Part shown: piece after piece, positions 50,234 through 58,595 of the stretch
Layout of the letters: each line of letters begins with the position of its first letter
Position numbering within the stretch: position 1 is the stretch's first letter
Source of the DNA: Kribbella qitaiheensis
GTDB taxonomy: Bacteria > Actinomycetota > Actinomycetes > Propionibacteriales > Kribbellaceae
DNA length: 64,000 bases
Direction: 5' to 3'
NCBI RefSeq assembly: GCF_014217565.1
Contig: NZ_CP043661.1
Coordinates: 6,138,001 to 6,202,000, forward strand
Translations under genes and position numbers: made by a program
Notes under the pieces: model-generated
What the model saw: the letters and a program-made list of their open reading frames with translations, nothing else
What the model was told of the DNA's origin: nothing
The model's database searches: none

Positions 50234-50494
50234 ATGACGACGCTGAACAAGATTCTGGCGATCGCCGGGGTGGCCCTGCTGCTCGGTGGTCTCGCCCTCG
50301 GTTTCCGCTCGGTCTCGGCCGACGAGACCAGCTGCGGTTCGGTCTTCCAGCCCGCCCGCGGCATCACCCCGATGGCCTGCGACGGCCGGCTGAACAGCTC
50401 GGCTACCCTCGTCACCGTGCTGATGATCGTCGGCGGCGTCGGCTTGGCCGCCGCCATCGCTCTCAAGGTCATCCGCGACCGCGTCAAGATCTGA
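50234..50494 (+). CDS. Small two-span membrane protein
   Basis: 86 residues from ATG 50234. Two hydrophobic segments (ILAIAGVALLLGGLALGF and TLVTVLMIVGGVGLAAAIAL) flank an exterior loop with two cysteines (TSCGSVFQ and MACDG) likely to form a disulfide. No family recognised. A longer frame from 50108 exists but adds Arg-rich sequence unlike the rest. It precedes the epoxide hydrolase gene by 82 bp. Confidence 0.6.
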   Translation: MTTLNKILAIAGVALLLGGLALGFRSVSADETSCGSVFQPARGITPMACDGRLNSSATLVTVLMIVGGVGLAAAIALKVIRDRVKI

Positions 50495-50576
50495 CTAGCC
50501 CTGCTGGACCGGGCTCCGGAGCTGTCTGCCGTGAAACCCGGGTGCGGTCGCGGAGGCGTTGCGAGAGGGTGTTGCC

Positions 50577-51764
50577 ATGAGCATCGAATCGTTCCGGATC
50601 GAGTTTCCGCAGTCGGCTTTGGACGATCTGAACGAGCGGCTGGATCGGGTCCGGTGGCCTGACGAGTTGCCAGGCGTCGGCTGGGAGTACGGCGTACCGC
50701 TGGGATATCTGCAGGAGTTGGTGCGGTACTGGCGGCACGAGTACGACTGGCGCGCGGCGGAGGCGAAGCTCAACGAGTGGCCGCAGTTCGTCACCACCAT
50801 CGACGGTGCCCGCATTCACTTCGCGCACGTTCGATCGCCGGAGCCGACCGCGACACCGCTGCTGATCTCACACGGCTGGCCGGGGTCGATCGTGGAGTTC
50901 CTCAAGGTGGCCGGGCCGTTGACCGATCCCCGCGCACACGGTGGCGATCCGGCCGACGCCTTCCATCTGGTCATCCCGAGCATCCCCGGATTCACGCTGT
51001 CCGGCCCGACCCGGGAGACCGGGTGGGAGTACAAGCGGGTGGCCGCGGCGTACGCCGTACTGATGGAAGAACTCGGCTATCCCGCGTACGGCGTCCAGGG
51101 CGGCGACTGGGGTTCGGCGATCGTGCGCGAACTCGGGCGGATCCGTCCGGAGCGGGTGATCGGTGTCCACCTGAACCTTATCCCCGGGGTCGGCGCGACG
51201 CACGAGCCGACCGCCGACGAACTCGCTCCGCTCGAGCCGGCCGAACGCGAGCGGACGATCGCGTCGTGGCAGCGGCATCAGGGCTGGGCGAAGGACAAGC
51301 AGGGGTACGCCGACCTCCAGTCGACCAAGCCGCAGACGCTCGCCTACGGGCTGACGGATTCGCCGGTGGGTCAGCTGGCCTGGATCGCGGAGAAGCTCGA
51401 GGAATGGTCCGACCAGCCGATTGACCGAGACCAGTTACTGACGAACGTGATGCTCTACTGGCTGACCGGTACGGCGGCGTCGTCGGGGCGGATCTACTAC
51501 GAACGAGCGCATGCCGCCTACTGGGGACAGCCCGACGAACCGTCCCCGGTGCCGACCGGGATGGCGGATTTCCCGAACGACAACTTCATCCCGTTGCGCT
51601 GGCTGGCGGAACGGGCGAACACCATCGCTCGCTGGACCTCGTTCGATGCCGGCGGCCACTTTCCCGCGATGGAGGTGCCGGAGTTGCTGACCGGCGACAT
51701 CCGGGCCTTCTTCCGCGACCTGCGAGGGACCGCCGGTGGCGAGCTGGGTTTTACGGCCGGATGA
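50577..51764 (+). CDS. Epoxide hydrolase (microsomal type, alpha/beta fold)
   Basis: 395 residues from ATG 50577. The N-terminal EHN domain (FRIEFPQSALDDLNERLDRVRWPDE, ...YWRHEYDWRAAEAKLNEWPQF) is diagnostic of the mEH-like branch. The hydrolase core has the oxyanion motif HGWPGS and nucleophile Asp in VQGGDWGSAI. The final His is in FDAGGHFPAMEVPE. It adds water to epoxides, probably for detoxification. The 3' end overlaps a converging oxidoreductase pseudogene by 14 bp. Confidence 0.93.
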   Translation: MSIESFRIEFPQSALDDLNERLDRVRWPDELPGVGWEYGVPLGYLQELVRYWRHEYDWRAAEAKLNEWPQFVTTIDGARIHFAHVRSPEPTATPLLISHGWPGSIVEFLKVAGPLTDPRAHGGDPADAFHLVIPSIPGFTLSGPTRETGWEYKRVAAAYAVLMEELGYPAYGVQGGDWGSAIVRELGRIRPERVIGVHLNLIPGVGATHEPTADELAPLEPAERERTIASWQRHQGWAKDKQGYADLQSTKPQTLAYGLTDSPVGQLAWIAEKLEEWSDQPIDRDQLLTNVMLYWLTGTAASSGRIYYERAHAAYWGQPDEPSPVPTGMADFPNDNFIPLRWLAERANTIARWTSFDAGGHFPAMEVPELLTGDIRAFFRDLRGTAGGELGFTAG

Positions 51765-52395
51765 TCAGCTTGCCGGTGGTACGGCGGGCGAGCAGGTCCT
51801 CGTGGGCGTGCCGGGCCTGGTCGAGTGCGTACTCGCCGCCGAGGATCGGGCTGATCGTCCCGGCCGCGGTGAGGCGGAGCAGTTCGGCGAGCGGTTCACG
51901 GTAGCCGCCGGCATAGTTCAGCGCCGGGACCAGCCAGAAGCCGGCCACCGACTGGTTGCCCTCAGCAAGTACGCCGATGTCGACGAGCGGCCGGCCTTCC
52001 CGGCCCGCGTTCCCGTACGAGGAGAGCCAGCGCTTGGCCGTCGGTGACCTCGTCCGGTACGTCCACCGCGCGGGCCTCGGGGATGACAGTCAACTCGGCG
52101 TACCCGCCGCCCAGGCGCGCGGCCGGGCGAAGATCGGTCCCAGCTTGCGGGCCTCGAAGATCGGTGCGAGCAGGCGCCGGCCGTCCGCGGTCCGGCCGAC
52201 GACCTCGACGCCGGGGACGAACGGGAGCTGGGTACCGCCGCGGTACGACCCGTCGGTGCGGTGGGTGTCGGCATAGTTGACGCCGGCCGCGCTGGTCCGC
52301 ACCAGGATCTGACCCGGTCCGGCGACCGGGTCAGGAAGCTCGGCGGGGACGAGGACCTCTGGTCCGCCGTAGCGGCTGACCTGGATGGCACGCAT
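51751..52395 (-). pseudogene. Zinc-type quinone oxidoreductase remnant (internal deletion and frameshift)
   Basis: From ATG 52395 the start of an MDR/QOR protein is intact (MRAIQVSRYGGPEVL, then VRTSAAGVNYADTHRTDG). Near 52120 the frame shifts into GGYAELTVIPEARAVDVPDEVTDGQALALL. The NADPH-binding Rossmann domain is then absent: the sequence jumps near 52020 to SYGNAGREGRPLVDIGVLAEGNQSVAGFWLVPALNY and finishes normally with ARRTTGKLIIRP. Only 645 bp remain of an expected 960 or so. One inserted base in CGGCCGCG (52119-52124 on the other strand) would cure the first break but not the deletion, so this is a genuine pseudogene unless misassembled. Confidence 0.85.
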
Positions 52396-52466
52396 AACTG
52401 GGATTCCGTTCCGTCGAGTGGTGTCCGGTCCGGCAGTCCGGGAGTTGGGCCGCGAACTGCGGTCTC

Positions 52467-52472
52467 TATCGT
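52467..52472 (+). promoter_or_regulatory. -10 box for leaderless DUF2461 transcript
   Basis: TATCGT ends 7 bp before ATG 52480; no Shine-Dalgarno sequence is present. Confidence 0.5.
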
Positions 52473-52479
52473 GACTGTT

Positions 52480-53106
52480 ATGAGTTTCACCGGGTTCCCG
52501 ACCGCCGCGCTCGACTTCTACGACGACCTGGAGATGGACAACACCAAGACGTTCTGGAACGAGCACAAGCACGTCTACGAGGAGTCGGTAAAGGCGCCGA
52601 TGACTGCGCTGCTCGCGGAGCTGGAGGCGGAGTTCGGGGCGGCCAAGCTGTTCCGGCCTTATCGCGATGTGCGGTTCGCCAAGGACAAGACGCCCTACAA
52701 GACGCATCAGGGCGCGTTCCTCGATCTGGGGCCTTCGACCGGCTGGTACGTCCAGGTCTCCGCGCCCGGAGTACGGGTCGGCGCCGGCTTCTACGAGGCG
52801 TCGGCGGATCGGCTGGCGAGAGTGCGGAACGCGATCGACGAGGACCGGCGCGGGAAAGAGCTGGAGAAGCTGCTCGCGAAGCTGGAGAAGGCCGGCTGGA
52901 CGCTCGGTGGCGACAAGCTGAAGACCAGTCCGCGCGGCTACGACGCCGACCATCCCCGGATCGAGTTGCTCCGGCACAAGTCGATGACGCTTGGGAAGTC
53001 CTACGGGTTCGAGCCGATCATCCACAGCCCGGAACTGGTCGACCAGATCCGGCGGGACTGGCGCGCCACCCGCCCGTTCCTGGATTGGATCGCCGCGAAC
53101 GCTTGA
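52480..53106 (+). CDS. DUF2461 family protein
   Basis: 208 residues, matching DUF2461 (TIGR02453): FYDDLEMDNTKTFWNEHKHVYEE at the N-terminus, FRPYRDVRFAKDKTPYKTHQG in the middle and the KSMTLGKSYGF segment late. Function is not known for the family; it is soluble and cytosolic. A start codon 7 bp after a TATCGT box implies a leaderless mRNA. It diverges from the oxidoreductase pseudogene. Confidence 0.9.
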   Translation: MSFTGFPTAALDFYDDLEMDNTKTFWNEHKHVYEESVKAPMTALLAELEAEFGAAKLFRPYRDVRFAKDKTPYKTHQGAFLDLGPSTGWYVQVSAPGVRVGAGFYEASADRLARVRNAIDEDRRGKELEKLLAKLEKAGWTLGGDKLKTSPRGYDADHPRIELLRHKSMTLGKSYGFEPIIHSPELVDQIRRDWRATRPFLDWIAANA

Positions 53107-53147
53107 CGGCTTTGAACCCCCGACCTCCTGCCGCCGCGCGGTCGGCG

Positions 53148-54023
53148 CTATTCGTCGAAGTCTTTGAGGATGCGGGCGATGTGGTCGCGGGTCTTGTTGG
53201 GCGGGGGAGCGGCGACGCAGAGGGCTTCCATGGTGGCCGTGTACTGGTCGAGGTCCTCGAGCTTGTCCAGGTAGAGCGCGCTGGTGAGGTGCTCGATGTA
53301 GACGATGTCGGGCAGGTCCTGCTCGGGGAACCGGAGGATGCTGTACGCGCCACCCGTCGCCGCGTGCCCGCCGGACTCGAACGGCATGACCTGAAGGGTT
53401 ACGTTCGGCAGGTGGGTCGCCTCGATCAACGCCTCCAGCTGGATCCGCATCGCCTTCACGCCGCCGATCGGGCGCCGCAGTACGGACTCGTCGACCACGG
53501 CCCAGAGCCGGACCGGGCTCTGCGCACGGTGCAGCACCTCCTGCCGGCTGACCCGCAGCGCGACGCGGCGCTCGACCTCCTCGGCCGGGATCAGTCCACG
53601 ACCGAGCTGGACGACGGCTCGCACGTACTCCTGGGTCTGCAACAGGCCGGGGATGAACTGGAGCTCATAGGTACGGAGCAGTTGGGCGGCGGCTTCGAGG
53701 CCGAGGTAGGAGTGGAACCAGCTCGGCAGCACGTCGCCGAAGCGGTGCCACCAGCCCGGGTTGTTCGCGTCCCGGGCGAGCGACATCAGACGCTCGCGTT
53801 CCTCGCCGTCGTCCAGTCCGTACAGCGAGAGCAGGTCGCCGACGTCGCGTTCCTTGAACCCGACCCGGCCCAGCTCCATCCGGCTGACCTTGGACTCCGA
53901 TGAGCGGATCTCCCAGCCGGCGTCCGACCGGCTGATACCGGCCGCCTCCCGCATCCGGCGGAGATGCGCTCCGAGAATGATCCGCAGCGCTGTCGGTCCG
54001 CTCTGCGCGCCCGACTCAGTCAC
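53148..54023 (-). CDS. XRE-family regulator with DUF5753
   Basis: About 291 residues. Helix-turn-helix at about 20-75 (LGAHLRRMREAAGISRSDAGWEIRSSESKVSRMELGRVGF), then the DUF5753 domain (LEAAAQLLRTYELQFIPGLLQTQEYVRAV to the C-terminus) typical of Streptomyces WhiJ-like regulators, which are often encoded near DUF397 proteins. A DUF397 gene lies 1.1 kb away. GTG 54023 is chosen because GGAGG lies five bases upstream; TTG 54047 is an alternative. Confidence 0.9.
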   Translation of the reverse strand: MTESGAQSGPTALRIILGAHLRRMREAAGISRSDAGWEIRSSESKVSRMELGRVGFKERDVGDLLSLYGLDDGEERERLMSLARDANNPGWWHRFGDVLPSWFHSYLGLEAAAQLLRTYELQFIPGLLQTQEYVRAVVQLGRGLIPAEEVERRVALRVSRQEVLHRAQSPVRLWAVVDESVLRRPIGGVKAMRIQLEALIEATHLPNVTLQVMPFESGGHAATGGAYSILRFPEQDLPDIVYIEHLTSALYLDKLEDLDQYTATMEALCVAAPPPNKTRDHIARILKDFDE

Positions 54024-54323
54024 GCTCACCTCCGACGCCCCAGCCAATACCCAGCGGACGGTGTGCCCACCCCGACCAAATCATCGCACGTCCTCGCACT
54101 GAACTGTCGAAGTTCTTACACAAGAGTCGCCTCTAGTGGTCGCGGTCGCCATCTCGATCACAGAGCGTCAGCATAGCTCTTTCCGGCATCGATGCCAGTT
54201 TTCAGCCAAGTCCTGACAAAGTCGAGTCGTTTGGGGGTCGTATTCGGGTCCTTCGAGGTTGCTCCGAAGCCCGATTTGAGCGTGCGAACGGCCTCGAAAC
54301 GGTTACAACTGAAAAACGTGCGG

Positions 54324-54335
54324 ATGCACGTGCAT
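54324..54335. promoter_or_regulatory. 12-bp palindromic operator, copy 1
   Basis: ATGCACGTGCAT, followed after 6 bp by CTTGCATTCGTAC and a TACTGT -10-like box (54352-54357). The same module occurs at 55387 in the same orientation. It lies upstream of the coupled small-gene pair starting at 54490. Confidence 0.55.
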
Positions 54336-54489
54336 CGGGCGCTTGCATTCGTACTGTGCGACCGCCATGATTGCTTCATGCACAGAAGGTGAGCTGGAAC
54401 ACGCGAATAGTGACATCGCGTGATCTGGCGGGCCGGTCCACTGATCGTCGGCGGAGACGCCGACCTGACTGGTTGGGGAACCCGAGTCG

Positions 54490-54681
54490 ATGAGCAACTA
54501 CGACATCGAGGCCGTCGAACACGGCGCCGACACCAGCGGTGGGCGGGCGCCTGACGAGCTGACCGAGCGGGAGATCCAGGAACTGGTCGCGCGCTGCCCC
54601 GAGCAGCAGCGGTGGGCCTTCGAAGGCTGGCTGCGAGGAGTCCGTCAACTCGACGGCGACCCGATCGTGAGCCTGGGATGA
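54490..54681 (+). CDS. Small acidic protein of unknown function
   Basis: 63 residues, strongly acidic N-terminus (SNYDIEAVEHGADTSGG) and a helical centre (LTEREIQELVARCPEQQRWAFEGWLRGV). No family recognised. It is coupled by ATGA to the next small gene and lies 155 bp after the palindromic promoter module, inside an XRE/DUF397 neighbourhood; a small partner or effector in a WhiJ-like set is possible but unproven. Confidence 0.55.
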   Translation: MSNYDIEAVEHGADTSGGRAPDELTEREIQELVARCPEQQRWAFEGWLRGVRQLDGDPIVSLG

Positions 54682-54899
54682 ACAGCGACCGAGTAGGAGG
54701 CCGGAAGATGGTGCGGATCTGGTTGGGCGACCATCTGATCGCCGAGTACGTCGCGGAGCCCGACCGGGCATCGCGTTACCAGCGGATCATGACGCCCAAG
54801 TTCACCGGATTGCGAATCACCGTTGACAATGCGGCCACGGCCGGCGCCGTCTCGGAGCTTCCGAAGAGCGAGCAGCTCTGGCCGCTCACCGTGCAGTAA
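54678..54899 (+). CDS. Small protein of unknown function, coupled to the upstream gene
   Basis: 73 residues from ATG 54678, which overlaps the preceding stop (ATGA). Contains MVRIWLGDHLIAEYVAEPDRASRYQRIM and GLRITVDNAATAGAVSEL. No family recognised. A strong terminator follows at 54968. It probably works with its coupled neighbour. Confidence 0.55.
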   Translation: MNSDRVGGRKMVRIWLGDHLIAEYVAEPDRASRYQRIMTPKFTGLRITVDNAATAGAVSELPKSEQLWPLTVQ

Positions 54900-54967
54900 C
54901 GCGGTAGCCGCTCTCCTCTTGTCTTACCTATAGCTGCCGCGCGGCTGCCGTAGGACGGGTACCACGA

Positions 54968-54996
54968 AAGGCCGATCTTCACTGAAGATCGGCCTT
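54968..54996 (+). terminator. Rho-independent terminator of the small-gene pair
   Basis: 13-bp perfect stem (AAGGCCGATCTTC with GAAGATCGGCCTT), a 3-nt loop, then CTCTTTT. Confidence 0.8.
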
Positions 54997-55069
54997 CTCT
55001 TTTGCTCTCTGCCCGTCTCAGGCCCGCCTGGTCGGGCTCGCGGCTCTTCAGATGGGTCGCCGGAACGTC

Positions 55070-55107
55070 AGAGACCCCCTCACCACTCGCCTGGTGAAGG
55101 GGTCTCT
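55070..55107. terminator. Hairpin downstream of the DUF397 gene
   Basis: AGAGACCCC plus TCACCA pairs with TGGTGA plus GGGGTCTCT across a 6-nt loop. It lies 17 bp beyond the DUF397 stop and could serve both strands. Confidence 0.65.
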
Positions 55108-55123
55108 TGCCTTTGGGGTTCGG

Positions 55124-55357
55124 TCAGACGAGGTCTTCGAATTCCCCGTCGTGTACTCCACCGAGGAATGCCTCGATCTCCGCCTTGGTGAAAACCAGCG
55201 CCGGTCCGGACGTGAAGCGCGAGTTGCGCACCGCCACACCACCGTCCGCCAGCTTCGCCACCTCTACGCAGTTGCCGTTAGGGCCACTTCGCTGACTCTT
55301 CCGCCAGGTCAGCTCGCTCATGGCGTCCCCGGGCATGCCGTTGTAGATAGCAGTCAT
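55124..55357 (-). CDS. DUF397 protein
   Basis: 77 residues. The DUF397 core is plain: LTWRKSQRSGPNGNCVEVAKLADGGVAVRNSR, FTSGPALVFTKAEIEAFLGGVHDGEF. ATG 55357 has GGAAGG eight bases upstream; the shorter start at 55321 (MSELTW) is where many homologues begin. DUF397 proteins usually accompany XRE-DUF5753 regulators and help control development or antibiotic genes in streptomycetes; here the XRE gene is separated from it by the small-gene pair. Confidence 0.88.
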   Translation of the reverse strand: MTAIYNGMPGDAMSELTWRKSQRSGPNGNCVEVAKLADGGVAVRNSRFTSGPALVFTKAEIEAFLGGVHDGEFEDLV

Positions 55358-55386
55358 CAGCTGCACCTTCCGTACGTCTTTGGCAT

Positions 55387-55398
55387 ATGCACGTGCAT
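55387..55398. promoter_or_regulatory. 12-bp palindromic operator, copy 2
   Basis: ATGCACGTGCAT again, followed by CTTGCATTTGCATCGTAC (55404-55421). It lies 30 bp upstream of the DUF397 start but has the same orientation as copy 1. Confidence 0.55.
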
Positions 55399-55540
55399 TT
55401 GGGCTTGCATTTGCATCGTACACGCTAGAGGGTCCTGTGTCCGGTCCATTACTCACCGTCGTCCCACGCCCCTCCACCCCGGCGCGCCGGTAGCTCACCG
55501 TGAGTAGAACGGCCCGATCTGCCGGCGAAATGCGCTCCGC

Positions 55541-55730
55541 GACACCCGAAGCGCGCGGCGACACCCGAAGCGCTCCGCGACACCCGAAGCGCGCGGCGAC
55601 ACCCGAAGTGCGCGGCGACACCCGAAGTGCGCGGCGACACCCGAAGTGCGCGGCGACACCCGAAGCGCGCGGCGACACCCGAAGTGCGCGGCGACACCCG
55701 AAGTGCTCCGCGACACCCGAAGTGCGCGAC
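55541..55730. repeat. 19-bp minisatellite, ten copies
   Basis: GACACCCGAAG recurs at 55541, 55560, 55579, 55598, 55617, 55636, 55655, 55674, 55693 and 55712, exactly every 19 bp. Units differ in C/T after GAAG and in GCGGC versus TCCGC at the end. 19 is not a multiple of three, so coding is unlikely; open frames over it are artefacts of the repeat. Confidence 0.85.
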
Positions 55731-56788
55731 GAGGGCCTCGGAGCGGGGATCCGTGATCAGGACGGCGCGGCTCCTCTGCCGCGGCTAAGAGGTGCGCGGC
55801 GCCCGCCCCGCCGTCCCCACGACTCACCTGACGAACTGGAGAAGGCCGGCTTCGTCGAACTACAGCCCACGGATGCGGCTCCTGCGCCGGCGAGTCGCGT
55901 CGCCACGCCGACCCACCCACGCCAAGCGGCGCCCCCATCCCAAGGCGCCGCTCCCGCACCACAATTGAGAAGTGCGCCCCTCGTCTCCACGGCTCGCTTC
56001 GCGGAGGCGCGCAGTTCCTGCGCCGCAACTAAGAAAGTGCGCGGCCCCTCGCTCCACGACTCACCTCGCGGAGGTGTGACCCGCCGGGTGTGGTCGGCGA
56101 GGTCAGCCCAGATTCGCACGGCCTTGGTGAGGCCGGCCCCGGTCCGGGGGCCGACCGATCGCCCCCGATTCGGCGTCTTTGAGCACCGGTTGAGCATTCC
56201 TCCGCGGTGGCCGTGCTCATCTGGTGCACAAGGATCGCCCCGGTGTCGCATTGTGGAAGGGGTGTCAGGTGCTACCGGTCGAACGCTGCCGAGCTTGCTC
56301 GACGAGGCGGGTTTGGGAAGGACCGTCCGTCTTCGGCCAGGTCCTCGAGGCCGGCGCCCACTCGGCTCGGCCAACACCTGGCTGACGAAATGGTTTCGAG
56401 CTGCCGGGTTCTTCGTCCGCTGCCGGACTTATAGCGCGCTATCGGCCGAACATCGCGTCAGCGGACCCGATTCCGGGCGGGTTGGCGGGACTGGGGACAC
56501 CTTGCCGGGTGCTCGGACATGTTGTTCGGTGTTCGCAGCCCCCGGATGGTGACCGAGCACTCCAGATGGTGTCCGCAGCCCCGGCGTACTTGCCCGGCGT
56601 ACGGGCTCATCCTTCTGGTGTTTCGGGGTGGCGGAAGGGGTCTTGTGTGATTGAGGGATCAGGTAGTTTCCTGCCTTACCTGGAATCCTTGCCAGAAATA
56701 CACCGGGGAGAGCTGATCCACCCTTCCACTGGTATTGAGATGTACTAGGCTGACTGGAACGATCCCCCCCGACACGAAGGCTCCGCCG
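55731..56788. other. Gene-free region with degenerate repeats
   Basis: No gene is supported. Around 55770-55840, 55960-56010 and 56025-56090 are three diverged copies of a motif resembling CCGCGGCTAAGAGGTGCGC followed by CACGACTCACCT. A dispersed hairpin repeat lies at 56172-56237 and an ATAGCGCGCTAT palindrome near 56430. The last 100 bp carry the promoter region of the methyltransferase gene. Confidence 0.5.
56172..56237 (+). repeat. Dispersed hairpin repeat, copy c
   Basis: Begins GGCGTCTTTGAGCACC and follows copy a (6983-7046) through the loop CATTCCTCCGCGG to the second arm CTGGTGCACAAGG. It stands alone, without the terminal inverted repeats of the MITE-like element. Confidence 0.55.
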
Positions 56789-57616
56789 ATGGCGACTCCC
56801 GACGGCCCGGACGCAACTCCTGGCTTCGACACCTCCCAGCCGACCATCGCGCGCGTCTATGACGCATTGCTCGGTGGCAAGGACAACTTCGCCGCCGACC
56901 GCGAGGGCGCGGCGACTTACCTGAAGTACGTACCGGACGCCGGTCGCTGTGCGATCGACAACCGGGCAGCACTGGTGAAGGGTGTTCAGTATCTCGCGCG
57001 CACCGCGGGAATCGACCAGTTCCTCGACATCGGCAGCGGTCTGCCGACGCAGAAGAACACTCACCAGGCGGCGCAGGAGGCCAACTCCAAGGCCAAGGTC
57101 GTGTACGTCGATGTCGACCCGATCGTGCTCGCGCACGGCCGCGCGTTGCTCGCGACCGACGACAGCACGATCGTCGTCACCGCCGACCTGCGTGAGCCGC
57201 AGAGCATCCTCGACAACGAGGAGATCAAGCAGCACCTGGACTTCACCCGGCCGATCGCGCTGATGATCGTCGGCATCCACATGCATTTCCACGACGACGA
57301 GAAGCCGGACGAGTGGGTCCGCACGTTGATGAACGCGCTGCCGAGCGGCAGCTACCTGTTCATCACCGACTTCGTCAACACCGGTGAGCCGCTGCAGGCA
57401 GCGATCGAGCGGGCCGGCCTGGAGAGCCTGGGTAACGGCTACATCCGGACCCCGGAGCGGATCGAGCAGCACTTCCTCGGCATGCCGCTGGTGGCGCCCG
57501 GCCTCGACTTCCTCGCCCGCTGGTTCCCGGAGAACCCCACCGGCGAAGTACCGGCCGCTGAGGACCTCCAGCCGTACCAGCGCATCCTGATGGCGGGAAT
57601 CGCCAAGAAGGACTGA
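56789..57616 (+). CDS. SAM-dependent methyltransferase, DUF574 type
   Basis: 275 residues. The N-terminus QPTIARVYDALLGGKDNFAADREGA and the SAM loop FLDIGSGLPTQKNTHQ identify the actinobacterial methyltransferase_19 (DUF574) family, usually abundant and of unknown substrate; VVYVDVDPIVLAHGRALL is the acidic SAM-ribose strand. Cytosolic. ATG 56789 has AAGG nine bases upstream. A strong terminator follows at 57630. Confidence 0.92.
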   Translation: MATPDGPDATPGFDTSQPTIARVYDALLGGKDNFAADREGAATYLKYVPDAGRCAIDNRAALVKGVQYLARTAGIDQFLDIGSGLPTQKNTHQAAQEANSKAKVVYVDVDPIVLAHGRALLATDDSTIVVTADLREPQSILDNEEIKQHLDFTRPIALMIVGIHMHFHDDEKPDEWVRTLMNALPSGSYLFITDFVNTGEPLQAAIERAGLESLGNGYIRTPERIEQHFLGMPLVAPGLDFLARWFPENPTGEVPAAEDLQPYQRILMAGIAKKD

Positions 57617-57629
57617 CACAGCACCGACA

Positions 57630-57663
57630 AAAAGGCGCGCGACCAGCTGGTGGCGCGCCTTTT
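57630..57663 (+). terminator. Rho-independent terminator of the methyltransferase gene
   Basis: AAAAGGCGCGC (57630-57640) and GCGCGCCTTTT (57653-57663) form an 11-bp perfect stem ending in a U-run. Confidence 0.85.
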
Positions 57664-57781
57664 GCGTGCACGAAGAATCAGCTTGGTGGTCGACGGCAAG
57701 CAGTCGCGGGTGTGCCGGTTGTGACGCTGCGTACCGGGTACCGGCACAATGGGGCTGACAGCTTCTATTGATGAGGACCAA

Positions 57782-58573
57782 GTGCACTACCGGATGATCA
57801 GGACGGTGCCCGCCGACGCGGTCGCCATCGTGCGGGCGTACCCGCCGATGGTGATCTGCTTCGCGGCGGCCCTGGCCGGTACGGCGCTGGTCTTCGACGT
57901 GTTCTACCTGGTCGCGAGTCCCGGCCTGACGCTGGCGATGGTCTATACGGTGCCGGTGCTCGCGGGATTGATCGCGGGTCTGGTCGCCGCCTCGGACGAG
58001 GTCGGCCTGGAGCGCAAGGTGCTCGGCTGGACAGTGGCGGCGACGATCTCCGTCGCCATCACCAATGTGGTGGTGGTCGCGATGATCGCGGCGATGCGCC
58101 GGACCGGGCGGTCGAACTGGTCGGCCGGGTTCCGGGCGATCCTGTTCGCGGGCTGCAGCGTGCTGGCGGTCGCTATCACGATCGTTGTCGTCGGCAACCT
58201 GATTCCGCGGCTCGGGATCGAGATCAGGACCAAGCTGCCGAAGCGGACGAAGAAGGTCTACGTCCCGCCGCCCGCGCTCGCCGCGCCGAAGCCGCGAGCC
58301 AGTAAAGAGGCGGCCGCCCGGGCGAAGCCGGTGCGGGTCGAGCCCGCGCCCGAGGTGATCGAACCCGAGCCCTTCGAGGAGCAGTACGCCGCCCCGGCGT
58401 TCGTCCCGCCGCCGCCGAAGGTGGTCGACCTCGAGGTGCCACGCGAGGTCGTCCTGCGATCCGAGGGCACCGGTCACGCCGATCGCCTCGTGCCACGCCC
58501 ACGCCGTACGCCGTCGGTCCCACCATCCCGCCGCCCCCACCGCCCCCACCGCCCCGGCCGCCGCGACCGCTGA
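57782..58573 (+). CDS. Four-span membrane protein with Pro/Ala-rich tail
   Basis: 263 residues from GTG 57782, with GAGGA four bases upstream (ATG 57749 is an alternative). Four hydrophobic spans (MVICFAAALAGTALVFDVFYL, LAMVYTVPVLAGLIAGLVAA, WTVAATISVAITNVVVVAMIAAM, ILFAGCSVLAVAITIVVVGNL) are followed by a basic linker and a long cytoplasmic tail rich in Pro, Ala and charged residues. No family recognised. The last 40 residues are Arg/Pro-rich. Confidence 0.6.
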   Translation: MHYRMIRTVPADAVAIVRAYPPMVICFAAALAGTALVFDVFYLVASPGLTLAMVYTVPVLAGLIAGLVAASDEVGLERKVLGWTVAATISVAITNVVVVAMIAAMRRTGRSNWSAGFRAILFAGCSVLAVAITIVVVGNLIPRLGIEIRTKLPKRTKKVYVPPPALAAPKPRASKEAAARAKPVRVEPAPEVIEPEPFEEQYAAPAFVPPPPKVVDLEVPREVVLRSEGTGHADRLVPRPRRTPSVPPSRRPHRPHRPGRRDR

Positions 58574-58595
58574 CCCGGCAGTCCTTAGGTCGGGC

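Noticed and set aside
55541..55730. CRISPR-like array
   Set aside because: The unit repeats every 19 bp with no unique spacers and no cas genes nearby; it is a minisatellite.
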